Shown piece by piece: positions 11,721 through 23,990 of a DNA stretch of 64,000 nucleotides. The notes under the pieces were generated by a model that was not told the DNA's origin, ran no database searches, and worked only from the letters and a program-made list of their open reading frames with translations. The DNA is from Phlebotomus papatasi (Eukaryota; Arthropoda; Insecta; Diptera; Psychodidae): contig NC_077222.1 in NCBI RefSeq assembly GCF_024763615.1, positions 89,032,001-89,096,000 on the forward strand, in the 5' to 3' direction. Positions within the stretch are counted from its first letter, which is position 1. The number at the start of each line of letters is the position of its first letter. The position numbers and the translations under genes were made by a program.

Positions 11721-12104
11721 TTTGGAAATATTCTTAAACGTCGCTATTATGTACATAGCTGAAAGACGCCCTGGAAGAAATCTGGACGAAATGTTGACCA
11801 ACAAATCTTAACTTCATTAAGGGTCTTCGTAACTAAAATTTACATAAACGGTTATATAGGGTTTTTAATATTGAATAACTCTTTTATTAATTTTTCAATT
11901 TTCATCAAACATTGTAATAAATTACCCTATTATTAGGTATTCTTTTATTATATTTCTTTCAAAATTAAACGCGCTAAATGGTTTCAAAATTTTTATTTTA
12001 GCCGAGACACAATTAGAGACAATTTCCAATAGTATCAAGCATGGGCACTTTCTCCTATTCCAAATCCCTATACCAATTTTTTACTTTTCCAAATCTTAAA
12101 TTTC

Positions 12105-12200
12105 TAAATAAAAAGAACCTGAGAAGGAGCATTTCCACCGTTTGGCTCCGGAGTAGGTTGGTCACCAACGCTAAGACGGCGGTGGACGCATTATACTCTT
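12105..12200 (+). repeat. Dispersed repeat, TTTCCACCGTTT...AAGACGGCGGTGG unit
   Basis: Contains AAGGAGCATTTCCACCGTTT and GCTAAGACGGCGGTGG. An inverted relative lies at 40125-40200, and a short piece (AAGACGGCGATGG) at 14833. Its class is unknown. Confidence 0.5.
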
Positions 12201-12261
12201 GCCTGTTATATTTTGCCTCTAACAGACGCACAGTTTCAAAGGCATTTTATTTAAATAAATA

Positions 12262-13849
12262 AATAAAAGTAACTTAAGCTAATTCAAAACTTGCTCCAAA
12301 TGGAAATTTTTCTCTATTCCAAATGGAAACGTCATTGTTTTCATGATAAATACAGTATTAAATTATTATATTTATATATTTTCTATACCACAGTTTCATT
12401 ATTTAGTTAATTTTGCTCTAAATAAAGCGAAAATCCATTCATATTCACAAATTTTAATTTGTTAATTTCTCAGAAAAATTAAAAGTGTACCTTATCACCA
12501 TTGAATTTTTTATCGATCGACCTTGTTTTCCAATGAAAAACATAATGAGGTGACTGTTGTTTATACGTTTTGTTTAATATTTAAGTCATGTTTCTGGATA
12601 ATTTTAGTTAAATTAAGTGCTAATCTTTATTGTTAACGGTACGTGAAGTTTTCAAGTGAAATAATTACCTATTTTGTGAACAAACAGGGGTTTTCCTGAA
12701 GTGTCTGCAACTGATTCAATAGAAAACCCCGAAAATATGATTTTTTGGAGAGATTTTCTTATTGTTTTAGATGGAAGAGAAAAGACCAGGTATAAGAACA
12801 AATCCTGCACTTAAGAGCAACTCAACGAGGTTATTAGAAACTTAGGTAATTAGAAACTCTCCTTTGTCTTCATTTGGATTAATTTGTTTCCAATAGAAGC
12901 ATTTTGCACTTGTGTGTTTTTCTTGTATTTAAGAAGTTTTCAAATTATATTTAAAGAATTTTCACTAAACAGTAACTTTCTAGAAGAGTCAAGGAGCAAA
13001 TTTATGTAATTCTCTTCGGAAAAAATTGAACTTAAAGTGTTGAATCTTCTGTGAAAGTTAAAGCGTCTGGAAATGGTTTTGAATTAGGACATTTACTCTA
13101 CAGCTCACAAAAAGAAACAAGTTTCAACTCTTAACTTCTTAAGATAAAATCTTATTCATTCGTGAATTTTTGCAATTAAATAATTACATTTTGAAAATTC
13201 CTCGAAAAATCAAGACATTGAAAACGAAAACTTAATTTTCAACAAAAATATAATAAGAAACCTTGCATTTGACTCGCTTTTTGAATTTGAACTCTCGAAC
13301 TTTATGCCGTGGAAATCTCTTTCTGCAAACGTTCTTTTGAAAACCAAAGGGGTTTTTTGTACCATAGCTCCGACAACTTTTGAAATTGCCATTCTCTTAC
13401 GCCCAAAGAACAGTCTAAACAGCCATTTGAGAAAAGAAACTTCTAAGTGATCAACTTGAAACAATGTCCGTTGAAAGCTGGGAAGCAAACACAAGCTTTC
13501 AAGTGACTCTGTGAGAGTCGAAAAGATCGGTTTTTCGCGTAAGAGGTTTTTTTTTTCACCCATCTCGACAAAGTCCCAACAATTGAACAGTCCTTTGACG
13601 TCGCATTTCCCAGGGAATGGAAATACAAAATGTGAGAAGGGTGGCAAAAATGGCTGAAAAGCTTTCTACTAATTAACAACTCATCCCCATTGCAATTGTA
13701 ATCAACAGACTGGAGCGGGGAAATATCAAAGGAAAAATCTAAATGAATATTTGCGTTTAAAGCTTGAGCTTTTTTCTGCTACTTCTCATCACTTTTCTGA
13801 TGTTGATGATGTGTGCGTCGTCATTTTTACTTCGGGAATTATGTTATTC
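12262..13849. other. Gene-free stretch before assembly gap
   Basis: AT-rich. The 146-codon minus-strand open frame at 13210-13647 shows no family motif and is overlapped by another frame. I see no gene or repeat pair. Confidence 0.4.
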
Positions 13850-14349
13850 NNNNNNNNNNNNNNNNNNNNNNNNNNNNNNNNNNNNNNNNNNNNNNNNNNN
13901 NNNNNNNNNNNNNNNNNNNNNNNNNNNNNNNNNNNNNNNNNNNNNNNNNNNNNNNNNNNNNNNNNNNNNNNNNNNNNNNNNNNNNNNNNNNNNNNNNNNN
14001 NNNNNNNNNNNNNNNNNNNNNNNNNNNNNNNNNNNNNNNNNNNNNNNNNNNNNNNNNNNNNNNNNNNNNNNNNNNNNNNNNNNNNNNNNNNNNNNNNNNN
14101 NNNNNNNNNNNNNNNNNNNNNNNNNNNNNNNNNNNNNNNNNNNNNNNNNNNNNNNNNNNNNNNNNNNNNNNNNNNNNNNNNNNNNNNNNNNNNNNNNNNN
14201 NNNNNNNNNNNNNNNNNNNNNNNNNNNNNNNNNNNNNNNNNNNNNNNNNNNNNNNNNNNNNNNNNNNNNNNNNNNNNNNNNNNNNNNNNNNNNNNNNNNN
14301 NNNNNNNNNNNNNNNNNNNNNNNNNNNNNNNNNNNNNNNNNNNNNNNNN
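13850..14349. other. Assembly gap (500 N)
   Basis: A run of exactly 500 N, a conventional placeholder, so the true gap size is unknown. It borders a degenerate tandem repeat, which may be why assembly failed there. Confidence 0.99.
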
Positions 14350-14670
14350 TCCCTTGTGATCTCTATAAAAAAAATGTATGGGTTCTTTTAATTTCCTGAA
14401 AAATATACAAGTTCTAAAGTTCCTTAAATAAATGTATGGGTTTCCCAGAGTTCCTAAAATTGTATGAGTTCTACAGATTTCTTGAAAAATTGTATGGGTA
14501 CTCTGAAAAACTTGTAGTTTCCCAGTTCAGACTTCAAACAGTCTATGGGTTCACCAGGTCTCCGGTGAGTTTGTTTTGGATTATCCGAAAAACTATACTG
14601 GTTCCTCGAGTTTTCTGCGAATTTACAGGAGGGCTCTTGAGGTCCCCGGGTTCCCTGTGGGTTCGTAGAC
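14350..14670 (+). repeat. Degenerate minisatellite (TGTATGGGTT unit)
   Basis: Words such as TGTATGGGTTCTTTTAATTT, TGTATGGGTTTCCCAGAG, TGTATGAGTTCTACAGATTT and TGTATGGGTACTCTGAAAAA recur about every 30-50 bases next to the gap. Copies become more diverged to the right. Confidence 0.65.
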
Positions 14671-14679
14671 TAGTTTAAC

Positions 14680-17000
14680 TCGAATAATCCCTTGTCCTTA
14701 CCGATAAATTAATTTTACTATTAAATACAAAACCTAAAAATTTTACGTATATTGCGAATAAGCCCGACAGTGTTATACGCAAGCGATTTATGAAAATTTC
14801 GATAATTTTTCCTGGGAACTGATATTCTTGTTAAGACGGCGATGGTCGCACAGTGTGTAAAGTAGAATTTTTATAATTGAATTTAATTTAAACTTAATTC
14901 AAATTGAATTAGAAAAAAATATGACTAATATTTATAAAAATTGACAATAAAAAATGCCGATCACTAATTTTGCCAAAGTAAATATAAGTTTGATATACAT
15001 AGATATCGTATCGATCACAAATTATTTCAACTTACTCGACACATAAATCAACGGTTTGTGTACAATCTGTGTATATTCGTATTGTTACAAGAATTGCTGA
15101 TATAAGTGATGAAGAATTTAGAAGTTGATCCTAATTGACAATTGAACAATTGAGAATCAAATAAAAATGCCTTTAAGGTTTCTTCTCCTGAAAATACTTA
15201 AAAGAAGATACTCCTCTGTAATACAAAATGAGCGGTATGATACCGAAATTTCCTTCTCACTCCCATGCCTTTTCGTATAGCATTTATGGAATCGTTAAGG
15301 TTTCCCTGGTCTCCAAGCACAGACGGTCAAAGAGGAAAAGGATACTTTTATGTTCCTAGAAATCTTATTGCTGAGAAAAGTGTCGAAGGGTGAATCAACA
15401 TTAAAACCATATAATATGACAATTTACGGAAAAAGCCGATTTAATGCATGAAGTGTGGCAATTATTGCTTTGAATGGCAAATCATGAGAAAATTGAAAAT
15501 TCCCTCCTCAATACACTTTCAAGCATCTTTTTTTCTTTCCTTTCTAAATATAAAGCTTAAGTGCAAAATGGTAAAGAGAAATATATTTCGTTTGAGACTC
15601 AATAATAGTGTTAAAATTATGGTTTTTAATAAAAAGAAACTCTTTTTACGGTTCGAGAAAACCATCAATTATGCTTCACAAACTGAAGGAAACAGTTAAA
15701 ATAATTTATTCTGGCTATTAGAAGTCAAATGTTTGGTTATTAAATCCATTTAATTAATGACTATAACGTTTAAAGCTTTTATAATTTTTTATTGAAACTC
15801 AATACGTTTATACAAGGGTAATTTCTTGTGGGGTCTGAAATTGCGTTTTTATTAGAGCTTTAATCTCTTTGAAAAATTGTAAGATAAAATCAAACTTTGC
15901 GAAAAGTGCTATTCAGCGCGATGATATGTTACTGTTAAGTAGCTTTTGAATTACCCGTCTAATCATTTTGCAGGTGCATTGAATGTGTTCTAAACGAAAA
16001 GTTTACGGGTTACAGGAACTGATATAGTCTGGAGCTTTCAACATTTTCTTTGACACTCTCAAAACACCTTAAATGTGTGGGTGCAGAAATCTGCTGTAAA
16101 TTGATGTTGCATATTGTAGAGAAAAGTACGATGAAATGATACGACCAATCGAAAAGTTCACAATCGTCGAGAGTTTTCACTCTGGAGCAACACTTAGAGG
16201 CATTCTTCAGTGATTGAATAGAAAGTATATAGTGATGAATAGCGTCTCTTCCTTTTCTCAATATCTTCTTCATGCTACTCGACAACCGCAGTCTATTTTA
16301 GTAAGAGACACCTTCGAAACATACATAATGTATCACATTTTATATAAAACTCACATCTCACTTTCAGTTGAATTTAAGGATTACAAATGTTATCAAGGTT
16401 CGTGCATTTGCAATGAATTTTCGGAATTTTCAATTTCAGGATAAAGCTAATTGAACAGATTTAAGCTGATTATGACCATTTAACATTTAAATGTTTTCTA
16501 TTGTTTGTAAATAAATAGTTTGCGATAAATTTTAAAAGCTTTGTAATCATATACATTTTTTTTTTACTTTTTCATTTATCAGGAACAAAACTAAAAACAA
16601 ACGAGAATAAATATTGTGGATCTAAGATATTTTTCTCTAACTTCATTTGGATGTAAATTTTCTTTGGAACTGAAGAAAAATAGTCTTTACAAATAGATAT
16701 AAAGCCTGCATTAAACTAGCTCCATTTTAAATTCTTCCGTCGATTACAGGTCTCTTGCATAAATTTCCTTAACTTAAGTATCTATTGCCAAATATCAGAA
16801 AATAAATATTCTCGAGGATAAGCATGAGCCTGTTCAGGCCCTTAAATTCCCAAAAGTCCCCCTAGTTTTACACTAATTTCCTGCATGACTATATCATGCA
16901 TGGAACGACCACCTCAAGTGAAAGGTAGAGAGAGAATCGGGAGTTTCTGGATTTGTGTCTTGTCCAATGTGGATCGTTTGTGCTTTTTGTATAATTATAA
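14680..17000. other. AT-rich gene-free stretch
   Basis: I see no exon, RNA gene or paired repeat apart from the short AAGACGGCGATGG piece near 14833. Confidence 0.4.
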
Positions 17001-17012
17001 AAATTCGACTTC

Positions 17013-17591
17013 GTGAGTAATTATCATTCCGCCATCGACGTCAACGATAGGAAGATGTACGTCAGGTTTGTTCCCACGTGTCACCACGTGGAGTCCTGTG
17101 GAAAGGGAACCTCCTCTACTGTATCACTGAAAGATCGCTCTCTGCGCCACCTAGGCAGGCTTCTGGTTCCTTCGGGAGATACTGAGGGAACCTACATCTT
17201 GAGAATTCGGCAAGAGAGCCCACAGGGACACACTTCTCAGCGGAAAGATAGTCTCAGTGTTAGGCCTCTATGGCCAAAGTGGGAAGAGCTTTTCTAAAGA
17301 AGAAGATTTTCAATGCCCTATCCTCATGGGCATCTGCAATTTTCCTTCAACAAAGGACGTCTTCGACAGAAATGTCGTACTCAAAGAAGTTTAGTAGAAG
17401 GGAACCGGAATTCGTTGGGAAGTGGGGTCACTCTTAGAAAGACGGCAACTCTTTCCAAAGCTTTCGGCTCGGTGTCCAAGCCTTCGTCACTGGCCAAGGG
17501 AGACCGAGTCGAAGCCGAACTCTTTGGAAAGAGTTGCCGTTTTTCTAAGAGTGACTCCACTTCCCGACGAATTCCGGTTCCCTTCCACTAA
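17013..17591 (+). other. GC-rich island with nearly open frame, unrecognised
   Basis: This block is clearly less AT-rich than its surroundings and stays open in one + frame for 193 codons except for a TAA at 17295-17297. The composition (many Arg, Ser, Lys, Gly) suggests no known domain to me. Its last 200 bp is a large palindrome, which would keep both strands open by itself. It may be part of an unrecognised mobile element. I do not claim a gene. Confidence 0.3.
17391..17591. repeat. Long near-perfect inverted repeat (about 200 bp)
   Basis: The left arm begins TTAGTAGAAGGGAACCGGAA and includes ACTCTTAGAAAGACGGCAAC. The right arm ends with the complement, including GTTGCCGTTTTTCTAAGAGT and GGTTCCCTTCCACTAA. 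The outer 64 bp of each arm have only a few mismatches. Closer to the centre, GCTTTCGGCTCGGTGTCC pairs with its partner around a 5-base indel. Confidence 0.8.
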
Positions 17592-17993
17592 ATTTCCCTA
17601 ATGGTTTTTTTTTCACAATGAATTGCATACCCAAGGAAGCATCACGAACTATTTTTACAGGGAAACCTACGCCTTTAAAATTAATTGTCTAATATTTAAA
17701 TTTTATAAACTCAAATTTTGACTAAAGTAAAATTAACAAGGGGATTAGATTAGATTTTGGCTGTTGACTACTTTTCGGTCAGACTTGGAGTCTTTCGCCT
17801 AAAATCGTACTATGGATGTACAAAGCTATCGTTAGGCCAATAATTTCTTATGGAGCTGTGATGTGGTAGCCGAGAGTCGGATTTAAAAATTCGGTGCGGG
17901 CACTAGAATAGCTCCAAAGAATGACCTGTCTTGCAATAATAGGGGCCCCATAAGGTCAGCGGCAATCGTTGCTCTGGAGGTCATAATCAATTC

Positions 17994-18322
17994 ATCTGGG
18001 GAATCAGTGGTGTAATAGGCAAGACCGTTGACTCTTGGGCGGATCGATTCTCCGGCTCGACTTACTGTTGTGAGTTCGAGTCCCGCCCGGTGCAAAGATC
18101 TGAATGTCTAATTTAGACAATTTTCATATCTTAATAACGTAATATAATGCACCGCCTATGCCCAACAACTCCGGGAGCATGGAAAAAGCATCCACAATGC
18201 GGGGAAGGAGCTCCTGGGCGAGTCTACAAACGGACTAGGAGATTCTTCTAACACAGGATATGAACATTGTAAGAATGATTGCCTTTGTAATGAATATATC
18301 TCGATACGATTAATAATAATAA
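17994..18322 (+). mobile_element. tRNA-derived SINE (copy 1), inserted in the LINE
   Basis: About 330 bp. It has a tRNA-like A-box region (AGTGGTGTAATAGGCAAG) and B box (GAGTTCGAGTCCC, near 18072), followed by a unique body containing GCACCGCCTATGCCCAAC, GGGAGCATGGAAAAAGCATC and GGGGAAGGAGCTCCTG. It ends in GATACGATTAATAATAATAA. A second copy is at 50737-51058. It separates the reverse transcriptase and RNase H parts of the LINE, so it is the younger insertion. Confidence 0.85.
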
Positions 18323-19014
18323 TCTGCAACTTGGAAAGTTGGTTATCACTCAGAAGGCCACACGAAAATACTCGAAAAGCCTGTTACATATTCATTTAAA
18401 CCTTCTAATGAAGGATGATTTCCATAAGAGAAGGCTGCCCAAGAAAATAATTAAAGCAATTTCATACGAGGACTGACGGTTCTCGGGTTGAAAGATCCTC
18501 AGGTACCAGTTAACATTGCTCTGAGTTTCAAGTTAGTGGATCAGCGCCCCTCAGCAAGTACACGACTGTGTTTCAGGCTGAAGTCGTCGCAATCCTGCTA
18601 GGTGCTCGGAGTCTACTGGAGTCCGACATTGAGGGTAGAAAAATTCAAATCTTCTCAGATAGTAGAGCTGCGATTCTGTCTATAACAGAATCTATAACAG
18701 TGCAGGAAAATGTTAGAAGCGGCCTCAGAGAAATGTGAAGACAGTCTACATTTGGTACCTCAACACAGGGGTATATAAGGAAATGAAGAAGCGGACCGCC
18801 TCGTGGTAACGGGGGCAAGGAACGCTCTCATTGTTCCCGAACCTGCTGTAGGGGATTTCCTTGCAAGTGAGGAAATCTATTATACAGGAGAATCTATTAC
18901 AACTTCATCGAACGGAATGGACCACGATTAAGGATTGTCGCGTGTCCAAACTGTTCATGACCAATTTGGATAAGAAAAGGACAATGTATCTCGTGGGAAG
19001 CAGTCGCTGAAGAG

Positions 19015-19280
19015 GCCGCCCAAGAAACATTTTTTTCTTAATATAGTCTTGTAGAATTCCTTAAGTAAGGCACTATAGAACCGTAAATCTTTTTATTTGC
19101 TTATAACGCTCTTGGTCCCATTACTGAGATTACTATAAGTAAAGTGGCGCACTCTTAGGACCTTAAGAGCTCCTATAGGAATTTCTACAGAAAATTCTCA
19201 CTTTAAGTCTTTTAAAAGTGCACTAAAAAACTTGCTTAATACTTGGTTCTATAAGGCAGCTATTTCGCTTCTTGGGCGGC
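19015..19280. mobile_element. MITE-like insertion in LINE 3' region
   Basis: The terminal arms GCCGCCCAAGAAAC (19015-19028) and GCTTCTTGGGCGGC (19267-19280) pair at 13 of 14 positions. TATAGAACC near 19075 and GGTTCTATA near 19244 give further inner pairing. LINE-like protein sequence stops before it and resumes after it. About 266 bp, no coding frame. Confidence 0.6.
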
Positions 19281-19560
19281 AGGTTGCAAATCTTCTTACC
19301 GGTCATTGTCTATAAACAAACATTTGAATAGGATGGGTGTCCAATGTAACACAACGTGCAGAGGATGCACATTACTCACTACGTGTGCGACTGCCCCAGC
19401 GTATGTAACATCAGACGGGTGCTGCTAGGTAAAGCGGTGCTATCTGATGAAGATCTATTTAGACTGAAACCGCCTTGTTTAATTCAAATTGTCCGAAAAA
19501 CGGGCTGGCTTGAACCGTCTTGCCCTTAACCAGGGGTTCATTTAATTAGGATGGCATTTG

Positions 19561-19909
19561 AGATGCAGTTAATAATCCTTCAGGAAGAAAAACAAAATCT
19601 TTCAAAGTTATCCATTCTGTTTCTGGAATAAAATTACCCATGTCTTGCTGACTCGTGGTATTGGACATTTTTCCCAATTCGGCATGGAAATTTTCGCACC
19701 ATGTTTAGCCAAGTCATACCCTTCTTTCCAAACGTGGGCGGAAATCGTGGGTTCTATTTCAAAAGCTGTAATTTTTGAATGGTATTAGCGGGAAATAATT
19801 AATAATTCCTTTTGAGCTTTCATAAAATTAGGAATTATTTCCAAGCAATTGCCATTCTGATGCTCTCTTTCTAATTTGAAGTTAGCAAAGAGTAAGAGTA
19901 GCTATATTA
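19561..19909. other. Gene-free stretch
   Basis: Nothing recognised between the LINE 3' end and the next MITE. Confidence 0.4.
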
Positions 19910-20163
19910 CATTGAGAAAAAAAGAGGGTGCGATTAATTTTTTTCCTCAGAACTTTAACACTTTTTAGGTGTAAAAATATATCAACATTTTTTAATGTTA
20001 ATTTTGCACCTCTTTAAGGGTAAAATTAATTTGAAAAAGGATTACTTTAACCCCTAACATACCTAAAAAGCATAATATTTTCACCGATTTTGGATCAATA
20101 CTGCAGGGTAAAATTAACATTTCCGGAATATTATTTTAACATTTTCGGATTTCTCTCAGTGTA
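19910..20163 (-). mobile_element. MITE, CACTGAGA family (copy 1, reversed)
   Basis: Read on the minus strand it starts CACTGAGAGAAATCCGAAAA, runs through TTCCGGAAATGTTAATTTTA and GGGGTTAAAGTAATCC, and ends near CGCACCCTCTTTTTTTCTCA. It matches 23066-23319 along its whole length, in opposite orientation. The TIR is about 8-12 bp, CACTGAGA. Confidence 0.8.
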
Positions 20164-22880
20164 GGTCCTTCACTTAGAATGTTTTAAATACAAATGCACT
20201 TAGTTTTGTTTGTTATAAGTTTAGCCAACTTTTAAGAAAGTGTTTTGCCAAAGTTGTGCAAAGCTTGACTTGTCGAAAATGAATTATGCCTCTGTATTAA
20301 AAGTATTGTTACTTCCTATGTGGATCTATTTGTCTATCGATATAAATAAATCACTCAATGTTATTCTTTAAATATTTTCATTGAAAGCTCTTTCAGCAAT
20401 ATGAAAATTTCCGTATTTCTCCTAGTAAATTTTCACGTGAAGCTTTTTTTGGGGAAAATATGTAAATTATGTTAAATTTCCACCCAACAAAAATTCCTTC
20501 AAGCTCTTATGGAAACAATCACTTTGAAAACAACCATCATTGAATTTTACAGTGTGCATGCTTTTGGGTATATGCAGTCAGTCGAAAAGTGATGCAATCG
20601 ACAGGGTTTTCCTGGTGCAAAATTTCGCTTCTTCGACGTTTCCAAAGCCATGGGGTTGGCATTTTGGGTGGTGGTGGGGTAGTTTTGGAGATGAGGGAGA
20701 TGAGGTGTTGGATGAGTGAAAACTTGGGTTGGAATCACGTCAAAAATCGAATTGAGTCGCTCGCCGTGTGATGCTTAGATGTCAGATTATGTTACATTTT
20801 CGCGAAAGAGGCGCGCGCGAGAAGGCAAAAAAGGGCTGTATTTTCACTCACGGAAATCAGACTTTACCCCCCCCCCAGAATAAATGAAGATGTTCCACGT
20901 CGAAATATATTAGGATTTGCATGCTTGAGAGAACTTTCATTCGATCTTGCAGGTGTTCTCGGTTGGAGTGGGAGCTTTCACTCTCGCAGGCGGAGGTTTG
21001 AAAGCTTTGTAACGCTAGGGCGTCGAACTGGATTTATTGGTTATCTTGGAAAGAGGATCTTGGTATGAGGGTGGGTAAAATAAGTTCCGGGAATATGTGG
21101 ATATGGTGCTTATCGGAAGGTGAGCCACCGTTCTGCTTTTCCAAATCGATATGGGACCCCAAGACGAACAAGTTCAAATACAACTTCCGATCGATTGTAA
21201 TGCGGAAAAATTCTACTTCCACTTGTGTCCAAAGAATTCAAGGTATCCAAGGAAATTTTGGTGTTGAAATACATAGCAATTGCTTTTGTAAATATATATT
21301 TACGCGTAATTTAAGTTGAGAAGAAAACATTCAATTTTAGTATTTTTTCGTGTTCTGTTATTGGTAGAACACTTAAAACTTTCGAGGTAGTCAATCAGAG
21401 AACACGATAAGACTGTAATATATTTTATGGAACTGCATTTTTTACTTTAGAATAGAAAATGCTTAAATTACAAAAGTCATTTAAGTAAACGATTTTATTT
21501 TGAATTTAAATTTTAAAATTGTAAATTAAATTATGGCTAGACCAGGCTCCCTTTAGAACTACTATGGGTAAGATAGTGTTTTAAATATAGTCCTACTTCT
21601 CCCTACAAATAATTTGCATCCGAATGATATAATGACTAATTTGACCGAATGCATGATGCGATACTAAATGACAACTTCAGTAAATGTTTGTCACTTTTTC
21701 GATTCCATTTCCTATGACCTTGTCATATGATATTTTCCCCTATTTTGAATTTATTCGAAGCATCAATTGCAGGTGCGAAAATAAAAATTAATAATATATG
21801 GAAAACGTCGTTGAAGAATTGGTTATTTAAGGTTATGTATAGAAACTCCAGCGACACCAACGCCATCTCTATGATGCTAATAACATTAATGTGTTCTCTA
21901 TACTGTCTTTTTCTTTTTAAAAGTTTGTTCTATAATCCAAAATCTGCAAAAAAAAACATTTTAATTGCAAACAAAGCTTTAACCGTGATTACATTTTACT
22001 TTTATTTACATAATAAAAATAAACAACATCAAAAAACCGCGTAATTTAACATCACTAGGCGAATTGCCCTACATTCCAAATTCCAACTGTAAGACGCTAC
22101 ATTTGACATGGTTTGAGGAACATGAAGAGGAAAAGCCATTTCCATATTTCTATGTTTTGCCACATCAAATCGAAATATTCAAATATCGCGTGTCAAATTT
22201 ATAAATGCTCGTCCATGTCACATTTGAGTGTGTAAAGATACCCCAAAATTGCCAGAGACGAAAATAGAGCATTCACACCGTTGCGCAAAATGCTGTATAT
22301 GATGTTTTTTGGGTATAAAGAGATGCCATACAGGGGACCTTGATTCAATATCAGCCTGCGGGTAATATTTATTTAACCAGTGAACTGGAAAGCCTGGCAT
22401 TTTTCCATGCCAGATATGTATATTTGTATAGTCCAGGGATGAGCTTTCAAAAAGGTGCTATATATACATATCATTTGTGGTGCGAAGCTTTCATCAATAT
22501 TTCGCATCCCCTCTGGATTGAACGGTTGGTCAGTGGTATTTTGGTCAAAAATAGCATGACATTTTCGCTGTTTTCTTTATTATTTGAGCAAATTCAGTAA
22601 ACCCTAAATTTACAAAAAATCATCCAAATAATAATATATCGTATTTGATTTATAACTGTACTAGCTAGGCAATGAATTTGGTCAAATAGCAAATATGCAA
22701 TTAATCAAATTGCTGTGAAATCAGTGGACAAAACTTTTACATTTATGTGTACATACATTGGTTATCATTTTAGTTTGAATATACATAATTATTTTGATTT
22801 ACTTGCATACTCTTTCAGGCAAAATATGTCAATTTAAATAAATTTGTTAGATAATAATAAGAGGAATATTATTTGATATT
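20164..22880. other. Gene-free stretch
   Basis: No gene is supported. Present are a cytosine run and GCGCGCGC tract near 20810-20878, a modest hairpin around GTGTTCT/AGAACAC at 21346-21411, and one CTTGTCATATGATA motif near 21719 that belongs to a recurring palindrome. Confidence 0.4.
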
Positions 22881-23002
22881 TCGTCGGTTGGATTATCAAC
22901 TGTGCTAACTGCAAGTGTTTTTTGTTTGCACTTAGCGTGTCATTTGCTACGAATGCAGACACAAATTAAATGCAGTTAGCACAGTTGCTGATCCAACTGA
23001 CG
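22881..23002. mobile_element. Short foldback MITE
   Basis: The left arm TCGTCGGTTGGATTATCAAC continues TGTGCTAACTGCA; the right arm is its complement (TGCAGTTAGCACAGTTGC, then GATCCAACTGACGA). Arms are 36-38 bp with few mismatches, around about 48 bp. Confidence 0.75.
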
Positions 23003-23065
23003 AGTTGCTGACAACATTGTAATCTATAGTTAAACAACATTAACAAATCTTTTAATTTAATATCA

Positions 23066-23319
23066 CTGAGAGAAATCCGAAAAAGTTAAAATAACATTCC
23101 GGAAATTTTTATTTTACCCTGAAGTATTGATCTGAAATCGGTGTTAATATTATGCTTTTTAGGTGTATTAGGGGTTAAAGTTACCCTTTTTCATGTTAAT
23201 TTTACACTTAAAAAGGCGTAATATTAACATTAAAATATGTTGATATATTTTTACACTTAAAAAGTGTTAAATTTATGACGAAAAAAGTTAATCGCACCCC
23301 CGTTTTTTTTTCTCAGTGC
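23066..23319 (+). mobile_element. MITE, CACTGAGA family (copy 2)
   Basis: It starts CACTGAGAGAAATCCGAAAA and ends TTTTTTTCTCAGTG. It matches the inverted copy at 19910-20163 end to end, including CTTTTTAGGTGTATTAGGGG and TGTTGATATATTTTTACAC. Confidence 0.8.
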
Positions 23320-23429
23320 TGAAAGCCTTTTTAAGAGCTCTCAGAGCCTAATAACTCCCTTTGGTACGCAAATAATAAAATAACATTCTTGCTTGCAAAC
23401 ATAGGAACAAGTCAAACAATTTCTGTTAA

Positions 23430-23990
23430 ATTCTTATGACTTTGTCATTGACGATTAATCATTTGAACTTCAAATTAATCTTGATTCGCATAAATAAATT
23501 TGGAAAACTTAAGATTCTCGAATAACCTTAACAACATTGTCTATAACTTTTACAATTCTATCTCTCATGACTTTGTCATATGACATTGAAATATGTGAAA
23601 ACTCCTAGGATCAAGTTACAATTATCAGAGGTTTGTTTGTTGATGTTAATAAGTCAGGAATTTTTTCATTAGATTCTCTGATTTTATTATACGACATTGT
23701 TCTCTACGACAATTATTAGTCAAGTATTGAGAACTAAGTTGTTTTTGTAATTCTATTTCATACACGACATGTTCGAAACTCTGATTAATCAACATTTACG
23801 TAACAATTATTTGTTACATTATTTGCAGCATTTGCGATTCTGTACCTCCTGACTTTGTCATATGACATTGTCATCAGTGACCATTTTGGATATTTTTATC
23901 AAGATTTGTATTTATAAATAAATTGCACTCCGGTCTATTAGATATGCTCAAGAAAAATTTTACTTAGTCATATGATAAAGTCAGAAATTA
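23430..23990. repeat. Cluster of GACTTTGTCATATGACATTG motifs
   Basis: GACTTTGTCATATGACATTG occurs near 23569 and 23860. Variants lie at about 23437 (GACTTTGTCATTGACG), 23694 (TATACGACATTG) and 23967 (GTCATATGATAAAGTC, inverted), and related sites lie near 21719 and 44880-45060. The core GTCATATGAC is a palindrome. This could be an ancient repeat or a binding-site cluster. Confidence 0.5.

Larger units (their letters stand above)
17765..19560 (+). mobile_element. Decayed non-LTR retrotransposon (RT C-terminus + RNase H), I/LOA-like
   Basis: The 3' half of a LINE ORF2, dead by stops and frameshifts. At 17786 the frame reads WSLSPKIVLWMYKAIV then RPIISYGAVMW; a TAG at 17867 replaces the second Trp of the usual WW. 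LQRMTCLAI follows near 17910. After an inserted SINE, RNase H begins at 18472 with TDGS (Asp); FQAEVVAI at 18571 gives the Glu and IFSDSRAAILS the second Asp (SDS at 18655); GNEEADRL near 18786 gives the final Asp. A TAA sits at 18511. The C-terminus reads LGKAVLSDEDLFRLKPP and VRKTGWLEP near 19420-19510. This order fits insect LINEs that carry RNase H. The clade assignment is by recollection of the family, not alignment. Confidence 0.85.

Noticed and set aside
13210..13647. Minus-strand 146-codon open frame
   Set aside because: No domain or motif is visible, another frame overlaps it, and the composition does not suggest coding. Kept only as a note.
13751..14399. Three overlapping open frames of about 190-210 codons
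   Set aside because: They run through the 500-N gap and have no real sequence content.
18000..18085. Possible tRNA gene
   Set aside because: The A and B boxes are tRNA-like, but they head a 330-bp element with a second genomic copy, so this is a SINE.
17883..18095. Minus-strand 70-codon open frame
   Set aside because: It is the reverse strand of the LINE remnant and the SINE head.
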